Shown one piece after another: positions 10,104-20,308 of a DNA stretch of 64,000 nt. Within the stretch, counting starts at the first letter, position 1, and each line of letters starts with the position of its first letter. A model generated the notes under the pieces. The model made no database searches and was not told the origin of the DNA. It saw only the letters and a program-made list of their open reading frames with translations. Location: contig VSDK01023569.1 in assembly GCA_009767595.1 (NCBI GenBank), positions 45,981-109,980 of the forward strand. The letters run 5' to 3'. The translations under genes were made by a program, and so were the position numbers. The DNA is from Symbiodinium kawagutii (taxonomy: Eukaryota; Sar; Dinophyceae; Suessiales; Symbiodiniaceae).

Positions 10104-11934
10104 ATCGCCGCTGCTGACTGAAGAACAGAAAGCTGCACTGAGAAGATTGCCTGCGGAGTGCTTTATCCTTCCCGGGGGCAGACGAGCCTCTTCGCTTCCG
10201 GATCTCTGCCGTAAAGGGGTTTTGGATTTGTACTCTGGTCAAAGTGCAGTTGCCAAGAGCCTAGCAAAACGGTTCAATGTCTGGGTCGTCACGTTTGACT
10301 TTGAGCATGGGTCAAACCAGAACCTTCTTGACCCTGGACTTCAACGAACTTTGAAAGAGCTTTTGGTGGCTGGTTGCTTTTTGGGTCTAGGTGCTGCTCC
10401 TGAATGTGCTAGTTTTTCGCGAGCTGTCCACCCGATGGTGCGCAGCGCCATGCATCCAGAAGGTCTGCAGGGTATCTCCGAATCTATGGCGGTGAAGGTG
10501 GCGCGAGGAAATGAACATGCTCGTTTTCTGCTTGAACTAATCTTGATCTGCAAAGCTACTGGTGTCCATTACTGGGTCGAGAACCCAGACGGCAGTTTTC
10601 TCTGGCTTTTGAGAGGTTGGAGCGCTGCGGGAATTGGGTCGCCTGAGAACTCCTTTCGCTTTGACATGTGCAGGTACAAGACAGCTTGGAGAAAACGAAC
10701 ACGGATAGCTACTTCCACAGAACTGGCTGGTCGTCGAGAGCTCTGCAGAGGAGATCACTCTCATGTCATTCTCAGGGGCCGCAGCAAGTTGCACAAGTGT
10801 TCTTGGACGAGACTGGCGCAGGTGTATCCGCGGGCTATGGCAGCAGATGTCGCTACGGCTATGGGAACTGGTATGGGCTTGTGCTCGAATAAGATCAAGC
10901 TCAACATCGGTGGCTGTGCTAAGTGTGCTGCAGCTCGCATCGGAGAAGCGGCAAATCCTGGACCTCGTCGAGCTATGCGGGTTCCTCGAGATGCTGCCGA
11001 TCTTCAAGGTGTAGCCCTCGTCGAGCCTACAACGCAACTGCTGCAGCATAAGGTTTGGAAGGACTTTGACAAGTGGATGAAGTTGCAGCTCTCTGAAAGC
11101 GCAGTCGAACAAGCTCAATGGTGTCCTGGTCTCTTTGCATTGCTTCTCCGGTCTTACGGGTTTTACCTTTACAGCACTGGACATGCTTTGTATGAGTTCA
11201 GACATCTGCTTGTGGTTGCTCAGCAACGTTTCTCAGGACTTCGTGCTTGCCTTCAACCTGCATGGCATGTGGTCACTAAGTGGGAGATTTTGCAGCCTGT
11301 ACAACACCGACGCCCTCTTCACTTTGCCCTCTATAGAGCTGTGGTTGCCTTAGGTATTCTTCGACGATGGTATCGATGGGCTGCTACAGTTGTGCTGGGC
11401 TTCGAAGGGATTGCTCGCATTTCAGAAGTCTTGAAGGCCATTCGAGGCGATCTGATTTTACCGTCAGATCAGTTTAGTAACTTGGTGAAAGCTGCTTTTC
11501 TTCGTGTTTCAAATCCCAAAACTAAGAGGAGGGGTAAAGGTAAGGTTCAGCATCTTAAGCTTTTCGACCCTGTTGCATTGCCCTTCCTGGAGAGCGTCTT
11601 CGGAACTTTGCATGGTTCGCTTGCGCTCTTTCCTGGTTCTGCTGCTGCCTTTCGGTTGCGATGGGATTCTTTGCTCGAAGAACTCAAAGTACCCCGAGAA
11701 CAACGTCCGACTCCTGCCAGCATCAGAGGTGGTGGTGCTATCGTAGCTTATCAACGAGGTGAACCAATTCAAGACATCATGTGGCGCATGAGGGTGAGCA
11801 GTCAAACCACTCTTGAGCACTATCTGCAGGAGATGGCAGCAGATAGCTTCATGACCAGGCTTCCAACCGTCTGCAAGGACAAAATTCGCACTGCTGCTTT
11901 GCTATTTCCGTTCCTCATGGAGCACCCGGTTTGA
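10090..11934 (+). CDS. Methyltransferase-tyrosine recombinase fusion of element A
   Basis: The ATG at 10090 overlaps the RT stop by 14 nt, and an in-frame ATG also exists at 10009. Residues are numbered from 10090. The first 250 residues form a Rossmann-type methyltransferase resembling C5-cytosine enzymes: SAM loop LDLYSGQSAVAKSL, a PEC motif in GAAPECASFSRA where PC is usual, YWVENPDGSFLWLL (ENP-type motif VI), and CRYKTAWRKRTRI. An NPGP motif (residues 289-292, EAANPGP) separates it from a tyrosine recombinase with Arg in GIARISEVL (443), Arg in ASIRGGGA (546) and Tyr in LEHYLQEM (578). The usual His before the second Arg is Ala. The recombinase would integrate circular cDNA in DIRS-type elements. 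Confidence 0.75.
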   Translation: MENSRSPLLTEEQKAALRRLPAECFILPGGRRASSLPDLCRKGVLDLYSGQSAVAKSLAKRFNVWVVTFDFEHGSNQNLLDPGLQRTLKELLVAGCFLGLGAAPECASFSRAVHPMVRSAMHPEGLQGISESMAVKVARGNEHARFLLELILICKATGVHYWVENPDGSFLWLLRGWSAAGIGSPENSFRFDMCRYKTAWRKRTRIATSTELAGRRELCRGDHSHVILRGRSKLHKCSWTRLAQVYPRAMAADVATAMGTGMGLCSNKIKLNIGGCAKCAAARIGEAANPGPRRAMRVPRDAADLQGVALVEPTTQLLQHKVWKDFDKWMKLQLSESAVEQAQWCPGLFALLLRSYGFYLYSTGHALYEFRHLLVVAQQRFSGLRACLQPAWHVVTKWEILQPVQHRRPLHFALYRAVVALGILRRWYRWAATVVLGFEGIARISEVLKAIRGDLILPSDQFSNLVKAAFLRVSNPKTKRRGKGKVQHLKLFDPVALPFLESVFGTLHGSLALFPGSAAAFRLRWDSLLEELKVPREQRPTPASIRGGGAIVAYQRGEPIQDIMWRMRVSSQTTLEHYLQEMAADSFMTRLPTVCKDKIRTAALLFPFLMEHPV

Positions 11935-12042
11935 ACCCAGATGTGTGAGTTGCTCGCACCCAGGGTGCTGGCCTTTTCTGCAGGTGGTACAGCAGTTCCT
12001 ATCCTAGCTTTTCCTCTGACTTCACCTTTTTATCTTGTGTAG

Positions 12043-12194
12043 ATCCTGTGAAGTTTACGACAGAGGGCTACGATTTGGAACTCGATGGGGAACCCATCCA
12101 TACCTTGCAAAGGCTTTTCATGAGTCAAAAGGGCAGCGCAACCAGTGCATGCATATTCGTTGGAATTCCTGAATGCATCCGCATATACGATTAA
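12043..12194 (+). CDS. Candidate exon after element A
   Basis: Follows a pyrimidine-rich tract ending GTGTAG. The frame reads DPVKFTTEGYDLELDGEPIH then TLQRLFMSQKGSATSACIFV, and ends in TAA at 12192. The peptide has a real-protein look but no recognised family. It could be a host exon or the 3' part of element A. Confidence 0.35.
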
Positions 12195-12335
12195 CTACCA
12201 TTGATTACAAAGAACTACATTGAACATTCACAGAGTTCTTAGCTCACTTAGCTCATGAGTTGTCAGCTCTGAACACCTCCCTGGTTCTCTTGGGATCCCA
12301 TGGCTTCCCTCCCTGGGTCGCCGGGGAACGCCAAG

Positions 12336-12451
12336 GCTCAGCCGTTGAGTTCCCAGATGCACGACCTGCTGCGGTCTGCGCGGCGCATCTGCTGCGGTGC
12401 CTCGAGCTTCGCATTGGAAGCGCGACGCTTGGAGGCCTTGGAGCAGCTGAG
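12336..12451 (+). CDS. Helical-repeat exon
   Basis: The acceptor is GCCAAG|GCT and the donor AG|GTGGGC. It encodes AQPLSSQMHDLLRSARRICC then GASSFALEARRLEALEQL. The LEARRLEALEQL phrase parallels the exon at 4093. The reading continues open past the donor (RWALERR), so the 3' end is uncertain. Function unknown. Confidence 0.5.
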
Positions 12452-13572
12452 GTGGGCACTGGAGCGGCGGAACCATCCAGGACGGGGCGGGCCCAGGTGG
12501 GGCCGGGCCCAGGGCCATGGCTGGTCATGGCCCATGGCAGGTCATGGCTGGTCCAAGGGATGGAAAACGTTGGGAAAAACCTGGGGGTTCGAAGGGGTTG
12601 GCGAGATGGAGTTGTTAAGTACATGTTGTTACCCGTCAGGTTAGTTGTGACCCATGGGTTTTCGCAGTTTTCACTGCTTCATGACATTCTGCCTGATACT
12701 TCCGTCCTGGCTGTGACTAAAATTGTGGGCAGGAGTGCTCTATGGTTGTTATCTATGATTGTTGTGCGTTGCAGGGTTGTTTTTCATGGCTGTCCCTTTC
12801 ATGGATATTGACCAAACAAGTGGAGCGTGACCAATCCCTACTAGTGATCAATCCAGAGTGGCTATACCCCCTTGTTATTGTTGCAAGTATGTACTGAAAC
12901 CCACCCTGTCCCAACTACCAATCTTTCCGCGGGGACGATCTCGGCTTAAGGGCTTCTCGCCCTTGCGCTCGATTTTCATTGCAATCGTTTCAACAACCAC
13001 TTGCATCCACTTCCCGGGTGTGTGGTTCACCCATTTTGAATAAGGCAGGATGTAGGAACCAGGCAGGTTCATTCTCAAGCATTTTGCATCATCCTGAAGA
13101 AATCCAATTACTGTACTTGGACATTTGAAGTCTAGGAAGGTCTTGCCCTTTATAAACGGGTAGATTCATCATTGCTGACAAGGATTGTTTTTGTCCGGGT
13201 TTTTGGATTTGTCCATGGGTCATCTTCTGATATATTCTGAATATATAATCTGAATGTATCTGAAAAAATCAGTTGAACTGCTTTCCCTTTTGGAGGTTGC
13301 CCTTCGGCAAGTTCACTCGGCAGTTTCAAAATGCCACCCATTTCTCGAGGTCTGCAGGCCCACGACCTTTCCAGCGATCTGGCAGAGATAAGTATGTATG
13401 TATGCTCACCACGCCACTGGCTCGCACCACGTTGCAAAACATCATGAACTAACAACTCAACCAACAACTCAACCAACAACTCAACCAACAACCCAAGCAA
13501 CAACTCAACCAAGATAAGCCAACAAGTCAACCTCAGAGTCAACCACTCAGGCGGATCATACGCAACCCATAG
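12452..13572. other. Intron-like, no gene seen
   Basis: 12470-12560 is GC-rich with short CATGG repeats. The rest is plain. A minus-strand open frame over 13150-14016 is created by microsatellites and is not supported. Confidence 0.4.
13446..13522. repeat. 12-bp AACAACTCAACC tandem repeat
   Basis: About six copies of AACAACTCAACC with minor changes toward the end. Confidence 0.85.
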
Positions 13573-13675
13573 CAGCTGCCATGGCAGCGGCGCTAGGAGC
13601 TGAGCCCCGGGAGCTTCCCTGGCTGTCGCTGGCGGAGACGGTGGCGCTGGCACGGCAAGCGGCGGTGGACATGGC
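13573..13675 (+). CDS. Helical exon
   Basis: Reads AAAMAAALGAEPRELPWLSL then AETVALARQAAVDMAPGGG, Ala/Leu-rich amphipathic helices. It is followed by a G9 run and a GGGGACGGGTG minisatellite. The minus strand is also open but gives only Pro/Ala-rich low complexity. Function unknown. Confidence 0.45.
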
Positions 13676-13746
13676 GCCGGGGGGGGGGACAGGTGGGGAC
13701 GGGTGGGGACGGGGAGATAGGTAGAAAAAGAGGGAGGATGAGCTAG

Positions 13747-13830
13747 ATAGATGATGGATGATGATGGATGATGATGGATGATGATGGATGATGATGGATG
13801 ATGATGGATGATGATGGATGATGATGGTAG
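13747..13830. repeat. (GATGGATGAT)n minisatellite
   Basis: Eight near-perfect copies of a 10-bp unit, GATGGATGAT. Confidence 0.9.
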
Positions 13831-14020
13831 GTGGTGGTAGATGCGCCTTTGCCAAGACAATTTTGTTACATGGTCAGTAGTCAGTGGATCTATGTGAAAG
13901 ATCAAGGCAACACATGTCACAGATCGAAGGCAATGCGGGCAAAGTGTAGCCAAGATGAAGTACGCCGTCAGCGACAAATTCCCATGACACGCAATGGTGA
14001 CCTTCAACATCTTCAATGAA

Positions 14021-14069
14021 GCTAAGCAGCTAAGCAGCTAAGCAGCTAAGCAGCTAAGCAGCTAAGCAG
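14021..14069. repeat. AGCAGCTA 9-bp tandem repeat
   Basis: Six copies of GCAGCTAA with one extra base, directly before the acceptor region of the next exon. Confidence 0.85.
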
Positions 14070-14129
14070 TTGAGCCTTGAGATCTTCAGGTGTCAAGGTG
14101 CGACGGGACGAAGGATGGCCCGCCCCCAG

Positions 14130-14189
14130 GCAGACGATAGCATGAGTCAGGCCTTGGCTCTGCAAGCACAGCTGGAGCAACTGCTTCCG
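14130..14189 (+). CDS. Helical micro-exon
   Basis: The acceptor CCCAG|GCA and donor CCG|GTGAGG define a 60-nt exon of exactly 20 codons, phase 0 at both ends: ADDSMSQALALQAQLEQLLP. A clean amphipathic helix. This is one of the best-defined exons of the helical series. Confidence 0.6.
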
Positions 14190-14760
14190 GTGAGGCTGGG
14201 GACACAGGGGGAAGGGGGACTGGCAGGGACAGGGATGATAGGAGGCCATAGGAATCCCCTCATAGCAGTCTAAAGAAGTTGTCAAGCCAAGCCTGGTGGA
14301 TGGGAAGAGGGGCATGGGCAACCAACAATGTTGATGTGGCCTTTAGAAGGTACTGGTAGCTGGTTTTTACACGAGCTACGGTGCATAATGTTTTTGAAAT
14401 AGAGAATGTTAACAATGAATCGTGATGTGGGTCGAGCCATTCGTGGCCGATGATAGTGGAGGTTGAAGCACCTGGCTTGTAGAAGAGGGAGAGAGAGATC
14501 ATGAGTATGCACCACAATCGGAACCCCCCAAAAGCCTGAATCTTGCCACATACGACTTGACAGATCCCACCCTTGCAAGTCGCCTAGGTGCATGTGCTGG
14601 CAACTTGCATTCACTCATTTAAGCGCTTTAATCAGGGTTGGCCTTGCGCTCTTGCTCCCTCGCCGTGTGAAACTAAACGCCTCTTGGCCCCCTACATAGG
14701 CCATGTGTAGGCCCCAACCTAAAAACCCAGGGTTTCTGGAGTCTGACTTGGCGAAGACAG
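14190..14760. other. Intron-like, no gene seen
   Basis: Ordinary composition with no repeats longer than a few units. Open frames on the minus strand have no motifs. Confidence 0.4.
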
Positions 14761-14916
14761 GTGGGCGCTGATGGCATCCTTGCTGTTGGGCAAGGCAGCC
14801 TCGTTTTGGGAGGCTGTGCCTTGCATCTCCAGGGTGCAGAAAGCCATCGATATGGCAACTGGGCGGATGGTTTTGGAATGTTTCTACCGGTGCCTGTGCC
14901 CCCAATCCGACAACTA
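14761..14916 (+). CDS. Candidate exon, frame ambiguous
   Basis: After the acceptor GAAGACAG|GTG two + frames are open. One gives WALMASLLLGKAASFWEAVP then CISRVQKAIDMATGRMVLEC, which fits the helical series. The other, starting at 14761, gives a Gly-rich peptide. I favour the first, on helix content only. Confidence 0.35.
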
Positions 14917-15180
14917 GAAAGAGCCACCAGCTATGGTGAGACGAGCATGCCGCAGCTGCGAATCTGGCTTGGGGTTAACTCTGGTGTGTCATGATAGTTC
15001 AGAAAACTATGGGTTGGGATGCACATCTGTCTACGAATATGGCTGTTTCTCAAAAGGGGAGACCCCAAAATAGATGGTTTATTTTATGGTTATAAATTAT
15101 CAACATGGGATGATAACCGGGGTTTTCTTTGACTTGAGAAGCAGCCATATTGTTAGCATCCTGGGCCAGCCTGGAGCGGT

Positions 15181-15348
15181 TCCGAGGCCAAAGAGGTGGG
15201 CCTGGAGCGCGAAGATTTGATCGAGGCATATGCCCTGGAAGCTCAGTTGGATCAGCACCACCGGGTGGCGCGACGCCTTGAGGAGGCGGGGGCCGCCCTT
15301 GGGTCACCACTGACGCTGAGTGCCACTGCTACCACCAGTCGTAGCTGA
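15181..15348 (+). CDS. Helical exon
   Basis: Reads SEAKEVGLEREDLIEAYALE then AQLDQHHRVARRLEEAGAAL, long charged helices. The frame ends in TGA at 15346. An internal acceptor CCAAAG|AGGTG near 15193 is an alternative start. Function unknown. Confidence 0.5.
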   Translation, partial: SEAKEVGLEREDLIEAYALEAQLDQHHRVARRLEEAGAALGSPLTLSATATTSRS

Positions 15349-15405
15349 TGCTCCATGACAGATGGCGATGGAGTCCTCAAATCCTTAACCACTCGTTGGC
15401 CCCAG

Positions 15406-15489
15406 GCCCTGCGCACAGATGACCTTTCGGCCCTGCCAGCCGCAGTGCTGGATGCCAAAGCGGCGGCGCAAGAGGGGGGACAGTTGCAG
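15406..15489 (+). CDS. Helical-repeat exon with GC donor
   Basis: The acceptor CCCCAG|GCC and donor TTGCAG|GC define 84 nt, exactly 28 codons in phase 0: ALRTDDLSALPAAVLDAKAA then AQEGGQLQ. It shares the (R/D)-D-L-x-A-L-P-x-A-(V/I) signature with the exon at 4093 and the GDLAGLHDAVEEA exon at 20309. The repeating unit is probably a two-helix hairpin. Confidence 0.65.
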
Positions 15490-16202
15490 GCGCCGGGCAG
15501 CGGATGAATGGTGAATTGATGGGCAATCAATGGTGGCTATTGGTGTTTGAATTGATGGTTGGGTAGTGCTTAATTACACGTGGTTAGCTGGTGGTCAAGT
15601 AGTGGTTAGTTGACGTTTGACCAGTGGCTAGCTAGTGGTTAATGAATACATACGAATACGGTCAAGTATTGGTTAGTTGATGGTTTGGAATGGTTGATGG
15701 TTTTGGTTGATATGGATCCTGGATGATGGTGATTGATTAACGCAGTTCATAGTGCCTAATAGTGCTAAAGGATGATGGTTAAGAAATCGGGAACAAGCAG
15801 CAACAGAAGGGATATGCCAACTATTCAGGGTATATTTGCGCGTTCCACCATGCTTGCTGCCTGGGTCCAACTTATAGATGACAGGGGGCTAGCAACCAGC
15901 AAGACCCTCCGGTAATCAAACATGGCTGGCTGGAAAATGACCCAGTCTAGGTATATAGATCATCTGGAATCTGCAGCATAGATTATCCGGCCAGCGAGCT
16001 ATTGGATCACTGGAGGGTGGCTGATGGATGAGCATATCAGCATGTTGTGCTCATGGGGTTGTCCACAATGGCATCTCCAAATGATCAGCTTTAGCATGCC
16101 ATCAATTTTGGGAGCACTGCATTGGAATCAGCGGAAAATCCGCCATTGCGGTGATTGCACCATTGGGAGCACGGGTGATTGCTCGATGCGGGCACCTCTG
16201 AG
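15490..16202. other. Intron-like, no gene seen
   Basis: Rich in TGGTTAGTTG and TGATGGTT phrases, which recur across the window's introns. Confidence 0.4.
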
Positions 16203-16271
16203 GTGAAGTTGCACCTGGCCAAGGCCGTGAAGTTGGTTCCGGCGGCGTCACCAGTGGATGGCGACCAGCCA
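16203..16271 (+). CDS. Candidate short helical exon
   Basis: The acceptor is TCTGAG|GTG. The peptide is VKLHLAKAVKLVPAASPVDG, followed by an Asp-rich tail. A GC donor (CAG|GCGACG) is near 16266. Function unknown. Confidence 0.4.
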
Positions 16272-17184
16272 GGCGACGACGATGGGTCGCTGTAATCCAC
16301 TCCCTGCCTGACAAGGGGATATGGATCTATGAACTGTTGATGTGTATCTATGTGCTATTCATTTATTTTCACTCATACTTACACTAGTCTAGCAGATTGT
16401 TGACCTGGCATCTATGTTGATATGTGTCAAGTGACGTCGATTGTACATGTTGTCAGCACGTCTTCGCACATGTCCAGCTATGTATAGCTATGTTAATTTT
16501 TGTTTGGACGTGTCAGTATGCCTCACAACACTGAGCCCCGGACACACTCTTGACTATGTACAAATGCCAGTTGCTGGAAAGGTCGAACATCAGGTGGAAA
16601 GGGGTCACCCGGTAAGCAGCACTAACTTGGGATACCTGTTGATCAACCGGCAGCCAAAATATCGATCAGCCAATTGCTGAGGAACGGCCTTTGCTCTCAT
16701 CCACCTCTTTTTTATCAGACAATGTAGCTCTTGATGATGGTTAAAATTAGCCACTAGCGATTAGCTTAATAGTTCCTGGCCGACTAATGGTTGATTCATG
16801 ATTGATAGTGGATGGTCAATGAAGGCAATGTTCAAATTCCTCGGCAAACTGCCAGGGAGTATCAGTTACTGATGGTTGTTGGTCATATGTTGCAAGTCAG
16901 CAACCAACGCGTGACACTTCTCGAAAGGCTACTTGGAATGCAAACAGCCAAGAGGAAACTCACCCAAAAGGCGCTTCAGGGTTTGGCTGGTAGGGGCACT
17001 CTTGATGGCGTGGCCTAGCATCACTGGTTGATGGCGTGTGTCAGGGAACCAATCCCCAAAAAAACACCAACCTGAAAGCACTAACTTGGAACGTATCAAA
17101 GTTTCATGAGGATTCGGTTCTCATTTCCCCACCTTCACCCGCTTGGGCTTCCATGGTGCCTGCGCGCGGTGCCCGCGAGGTGCT
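16272..17184. other. Intron-like, weak coding hint
   Basis: A short open frame at 16812-17018 has helical content (QTAREYQLLMVVGHMLQVSN) but no splice support. Confidence 0.3.
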
Positions 17185-17319
17185 TTCCCCTGGCGGCCGC
17201 CTGCAGTGGAACATCTCCAGGAGGCGCTGCAGTGCGGCTCCGTGGCCATGGTGACCTCGGCCCTCAAGCGCTGTGCCACCGTGGATCGAGGCACGGCCCG
17301 GGATGAGCATAGCGTAGCT
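17185..17319 (+). CDS. Helical exon
   Basis: GC-rich island reading PPAVEHLQEALQCGSVAMVT then SALKRCATVDRGTARDEHS. The unit LQEALQCGSVAMVTSALKRC is again a short two-helix repeat. Borders uncertain; CCAG|GAGGCG at 17218-17221 is a possible acceptor. Confidence 0.45.
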
Positions 17320-17577
17320 GGTGGCGCCTGGGCCGGCGCCGGAGTGACCCAAGACATCCCAAGACCAAAGCCGGTTCAGTGCTGGGGGTTCAAACTGCAA
17401 ACTCTGGAGTCGAAATCGGATAAAATTGGCAGATTTGGGACAGTGGGGTGCCTGCAGGAATTGTGCAAGAGGCCGAACTTTTCTTGCAGGACGCGCGCCT
17501 TGCATCATGCAGCGATTGCGATGACGACGCCACCCACGACAATTGTGCTGAATCTGCACACTTGATGATTACGAACA

Positions 17578-17694
17578 TGACAGTGACAATGACGATGACG
17601 ATGAGGATAATGATGATGATGGTGATGAAGAAGAAGATGCCGATGACGATGAAGAAGAAGATGACGATAAAGTGATGATGATGATGATGATGAC

Positions 17695-17774
<80 letters not shown>

Positions 17775-17806
17775 TGATGATGATGATGATGATGATGCTG
17801 ATGATG

Positions 17807-17842
<36 letters not shown>

Positions 17843-17931
17843 CCGATGACGATGAACAAGAAGATGACGATAGTGATGACGATGACGATGACGGCGATGA
17901 AGATGACGGTGACAATGACGATGACGATGAC

Positions 17932-17983
<52 letters not shown>

Positions 17984-18196
17984 CCGATGACGAAGAAGAA
18001 GACGACAATAGTGATGATGATGAGGATGACCATGACGGCGATGAAGATGACGATGACGATGACGATGACGATGATGATGACGATGATGATGACGACGACG
18101 ATGTCGATGATAGCGATGAGGGTCATGATGATGATAATGATGGTGATGATGGTGGTGATGACGATGAAGAAGAATAAGAAGATGACGATAGTGATG
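17578..18196. repeat. (GAT)n array with higher-order structure
   Basis: About 620 bp of GAT/GAC/GAA triplets. Three diverged blocks begin with GATGCCGATGACGA near 17636, 17840 and 17982, each followed by GAAGAAGAAGA-like and GATGACGGCGATGAAGATGA-like phrases, so the array evolved by block duplication. It yields poly-Asp, poly-Met and poly-Ser/Ile open frames on both strands, none of which I accept as a gene. Confidence 0.9.
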
Positions 18197-18542
18197 ACGA
18201 TAGTTTTTGAAATCATGCGTTCACTTTCCCACATCTGCTCGCAATGCAGATTATGAAAACGTTCAACAAGTATCAGTATCTGCATCAGCATTTTTACAGT
18301 CACCACCATCCATTGTGGCACGCAGCCTGTGCAAGTCGACCACCATGGAAGTCTTTTTGGTCCCGCGGATTCCATTTGATTGTTCATGAATGTTCACCGC
18401 ATCGTAATCTGGATGTAATTTGGCAACCGCGTGGCAGTGCTGATAAGCTTATAGCAGGATGACGTATGACATAGCATGACCTAATTTGAGGCTAATGTAA
18501 TTACAATGACCATGCTGTTGACTGTGGGCGTCGGACCCTTGC

Positions 18543-18639
18543 GGGCCACCATTGGTCGCAGCTCGAGGAGCAGGAGATGCTGACCACCATGGCACAGCTC
18601 GCGCAGCCACTTGGGCCAACGATCAGTGACTGGCAGTGA
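18543..18639 (+). CDS. Candidate helical exon
   Basis: Reads GHHWSQLEEQEMLTTMAQLA then QPLGPTISDWQ and TGA. The likely acceptor is TCGCAG|CTCGAG at 18558-18561. Function unknown. Confidence 0.4.
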
Positions 18640-19025
18640 CTGCCAGTGACCAAGGGTTTTACAACCGGTTGATTTAACAGCTGGAGCTGGCTTAGCATGG
18701 TTGAATCGATCCCAGGCCTGTTGACCAGTAGAACTAGGGCGAGAGAACCAGCTTTCTGACACTGCTCGCGTAGGTTCCAGATGGTTCCGGTGCGTTTCTC
18801 GTACATGCGCCAGGGCAGGGGTTCGACCAAACGGCAAATGAACAGCGTCCAAAACCAGTCTGCTTATGTTTAGAAGGAGTCGGGGCATATAGATGCTTCG
18901 CGTAAGCCAAACCCTTTGTTTCGTAAGCTCGCGTAAGCATTTTCTTGAAAACATGTTGCGTAAATTGATGCGTACGAATTTGTCAAATGTTGCAAATGTT
19001 AACTAACAGTTTCCTTTGGCTGCAG

Positions 19026-19110
19026 ATTGAAGATTGGATCGGAGATTGGAAACAATTCGTCAAACATGTCGATACTGGAAATTCCAATGTTGGAGTCGGG
19101 AATCATCCGC
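19026..19110 (+). CDS. Candidate exon with textbook 3' splice site
   Basis: Preceded by a CTAAC branch-like site and pyrimidine tract (AACTAACAGTTTCCTTTGG, then CTGCAG). It ends at CCGC|GTAAGC. Two frames are open: IEDWIGDWKQFVKHVDTGNS and onward, or LKIGSEIGNNSSNMSILEIP and onward. No family recognised. Confidence 0.45.
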
Positions 19111-19249
19111 GTAAGCTCCGCGTATGCGATTTGTAAGTAAATCTTGCCCACTAGATCAGGTTACACTCTAGGGGGCCCAACAATCGCAGATGTTCTTGTA
19201 TTCAGAGAATTGCTATGTATAATTTTCACTGACATGTTGTACTGTGTAG

Positions 19250-19361
19250 GCCTGACCCTACTGTAGAACAGTCAGTGATGTCAGAACTGGCCGGAGAAGG
19301 TGAGCAAAGTCACCCTCTTGAGGAGCAAGTTCACGGTTCCACCAAGAAAAGCAAGTCTCGC
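19250..19361 (+). CDS. Candidate exon ending at GCGTAAGC
   Basis: The acceptor is GTGTAG|G and the donor CTCGC|GTAAGC. After one phase base the 37 codons are fully open: PDPTVEQSVMSELAGEGEQS then HPLEEQVHGSTKKSKSR. A hydrophilic Ser/Glu-rich linker type. Its phase does not join directly to the exon at 19026, so another exon or a different border lies between. Confidence 0.45.
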
Positions 19362-20181
19362 GTAAGCAATTCCCTTGGAATTTTGGTTGTGACTTGTTAA
19401 TTCTAGCTCGTGGAAGTGCTGCGTAAGCCTTATGTTCTCTATGACCCCGCGTGAGTCAAAACTGTGGTCGCGTAAGCGCAGCGTAAGCTGTGGTGCAAGA
19501 GAACCCTTACGTCCATTGCGTTGAATCATACATTTTGGACGATGAGCAAATGGTTCCAAAATGCTCCACAGAGTTGAGCTGAGTGTTCACTAAGTGCATC
19601 TTGTGACCGGAATGGTTGGACAAACGCTTAACTGCAACTATGACAAGGCAAGTGAGGCAGACATTTTCTTAGAAGGTACCGGTATGTGTGGAAGCATGCG
19701 TGTCAATATCTACCCTGAACATCGATGCACTTTGAACAGGGATGCTTTCCTATACGTGTTTGTCCTCCCTTGTCAGTCCCATGAAATTTAACCAGTTAAA
19801 TTGCATGCAGGGCTCATACATTTACATCCTCCTATTCGTGCGAACCCTTGTGCCCCAAACTGCAGACATAACTTAACCAAGAAAACGAGTAGATAGACTC
19901 AGCGCACATCGGTGCACACACTCGTAAACATTTTGCGTTTGGGCACTGGTTAGATGATAATACAGAGATAAAGACCGATAGAGGTAGACAAATATATAGA
20001 CTCAGACATCTCAACAAACATAGCTGGAGACCAATAGATAGAAAATATGGAAAGATAAAGACTAATAGATAAACAACATAGACAGAGACAGAGACAGATT
20101 GTAAAAAAATGGTATTTAAATACAAATGTAACGATAGAATAGACATAGATAAGATAAATGACAAAGATATAGGCTTAGAAA

Positions 20182-20209
20182 CAAATATATATATATATAT
20201 ATTTATATT

Positions 20210-20254
<45 letters not shown>
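20182..20254. repeat. (TA)n then (GATA)n microsatellite
   Basis: ATATAT tract followed by about eleven GATA units. Confidence 0.95.
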
Positions 20255-20308
20255 CTCGAAAAACTTTGACAGATTACGACTGCCTCATGATACATGGGAC
20301 GTGCCCAG

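Larger units (their letters stand above)
4533..11937 (+). mobile_element. Retroelement A (DIRS-like, with MTase and YR)
   Basis: A 7.4-kb unit with four overlapping or abutting + strand ORFs: membrane/coiled-coil ORF1, gag-like ORF, RT-RNase H, and methyltransferase-tyrosine recombinase. The combination of RT, RNase H, methyltransferase and tyrosine recombinase without aspartic protease or DDE integrase is the DIRS-type layout. The left end is placed at CTGGCTCAAG. The right end is not defined, since no terminal or split repeats were recognised after 11937. It lies among helical-repeat exons of the same strand, so it probably sits in an intron. Frame offsets in gag suggest a non-functional or slightly degenerate copy. 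Confidence 0.8.
18900..19488. repeat. GCGTAAGC motif cluster
   Basis: Seven exact GCGTAAGC copies at about 18900, 18931, 19109, 19360, 19431, 19470 and 19481, plus variants (TCGTAAGC, GCGTGAGT, GCGTAAAT). Each contains GTAAG, a good 5' splice site core. Two sit exactly at ends of exon-like frames. Confidence 0.75.

Noticed and set aside
13150-14016. 288-codon minus-strand frame
   Set aside because: Its core is His/Ser/Ile low complexity from the GATGGATGAT and AACAACTCAACC repeats.
17505-18387. Long minus-strand open frames of poly-Ser and poly-Ile
   Set aside because: They are the translation of the (GAT)n array in other frames; low complexity with no unique sequence.
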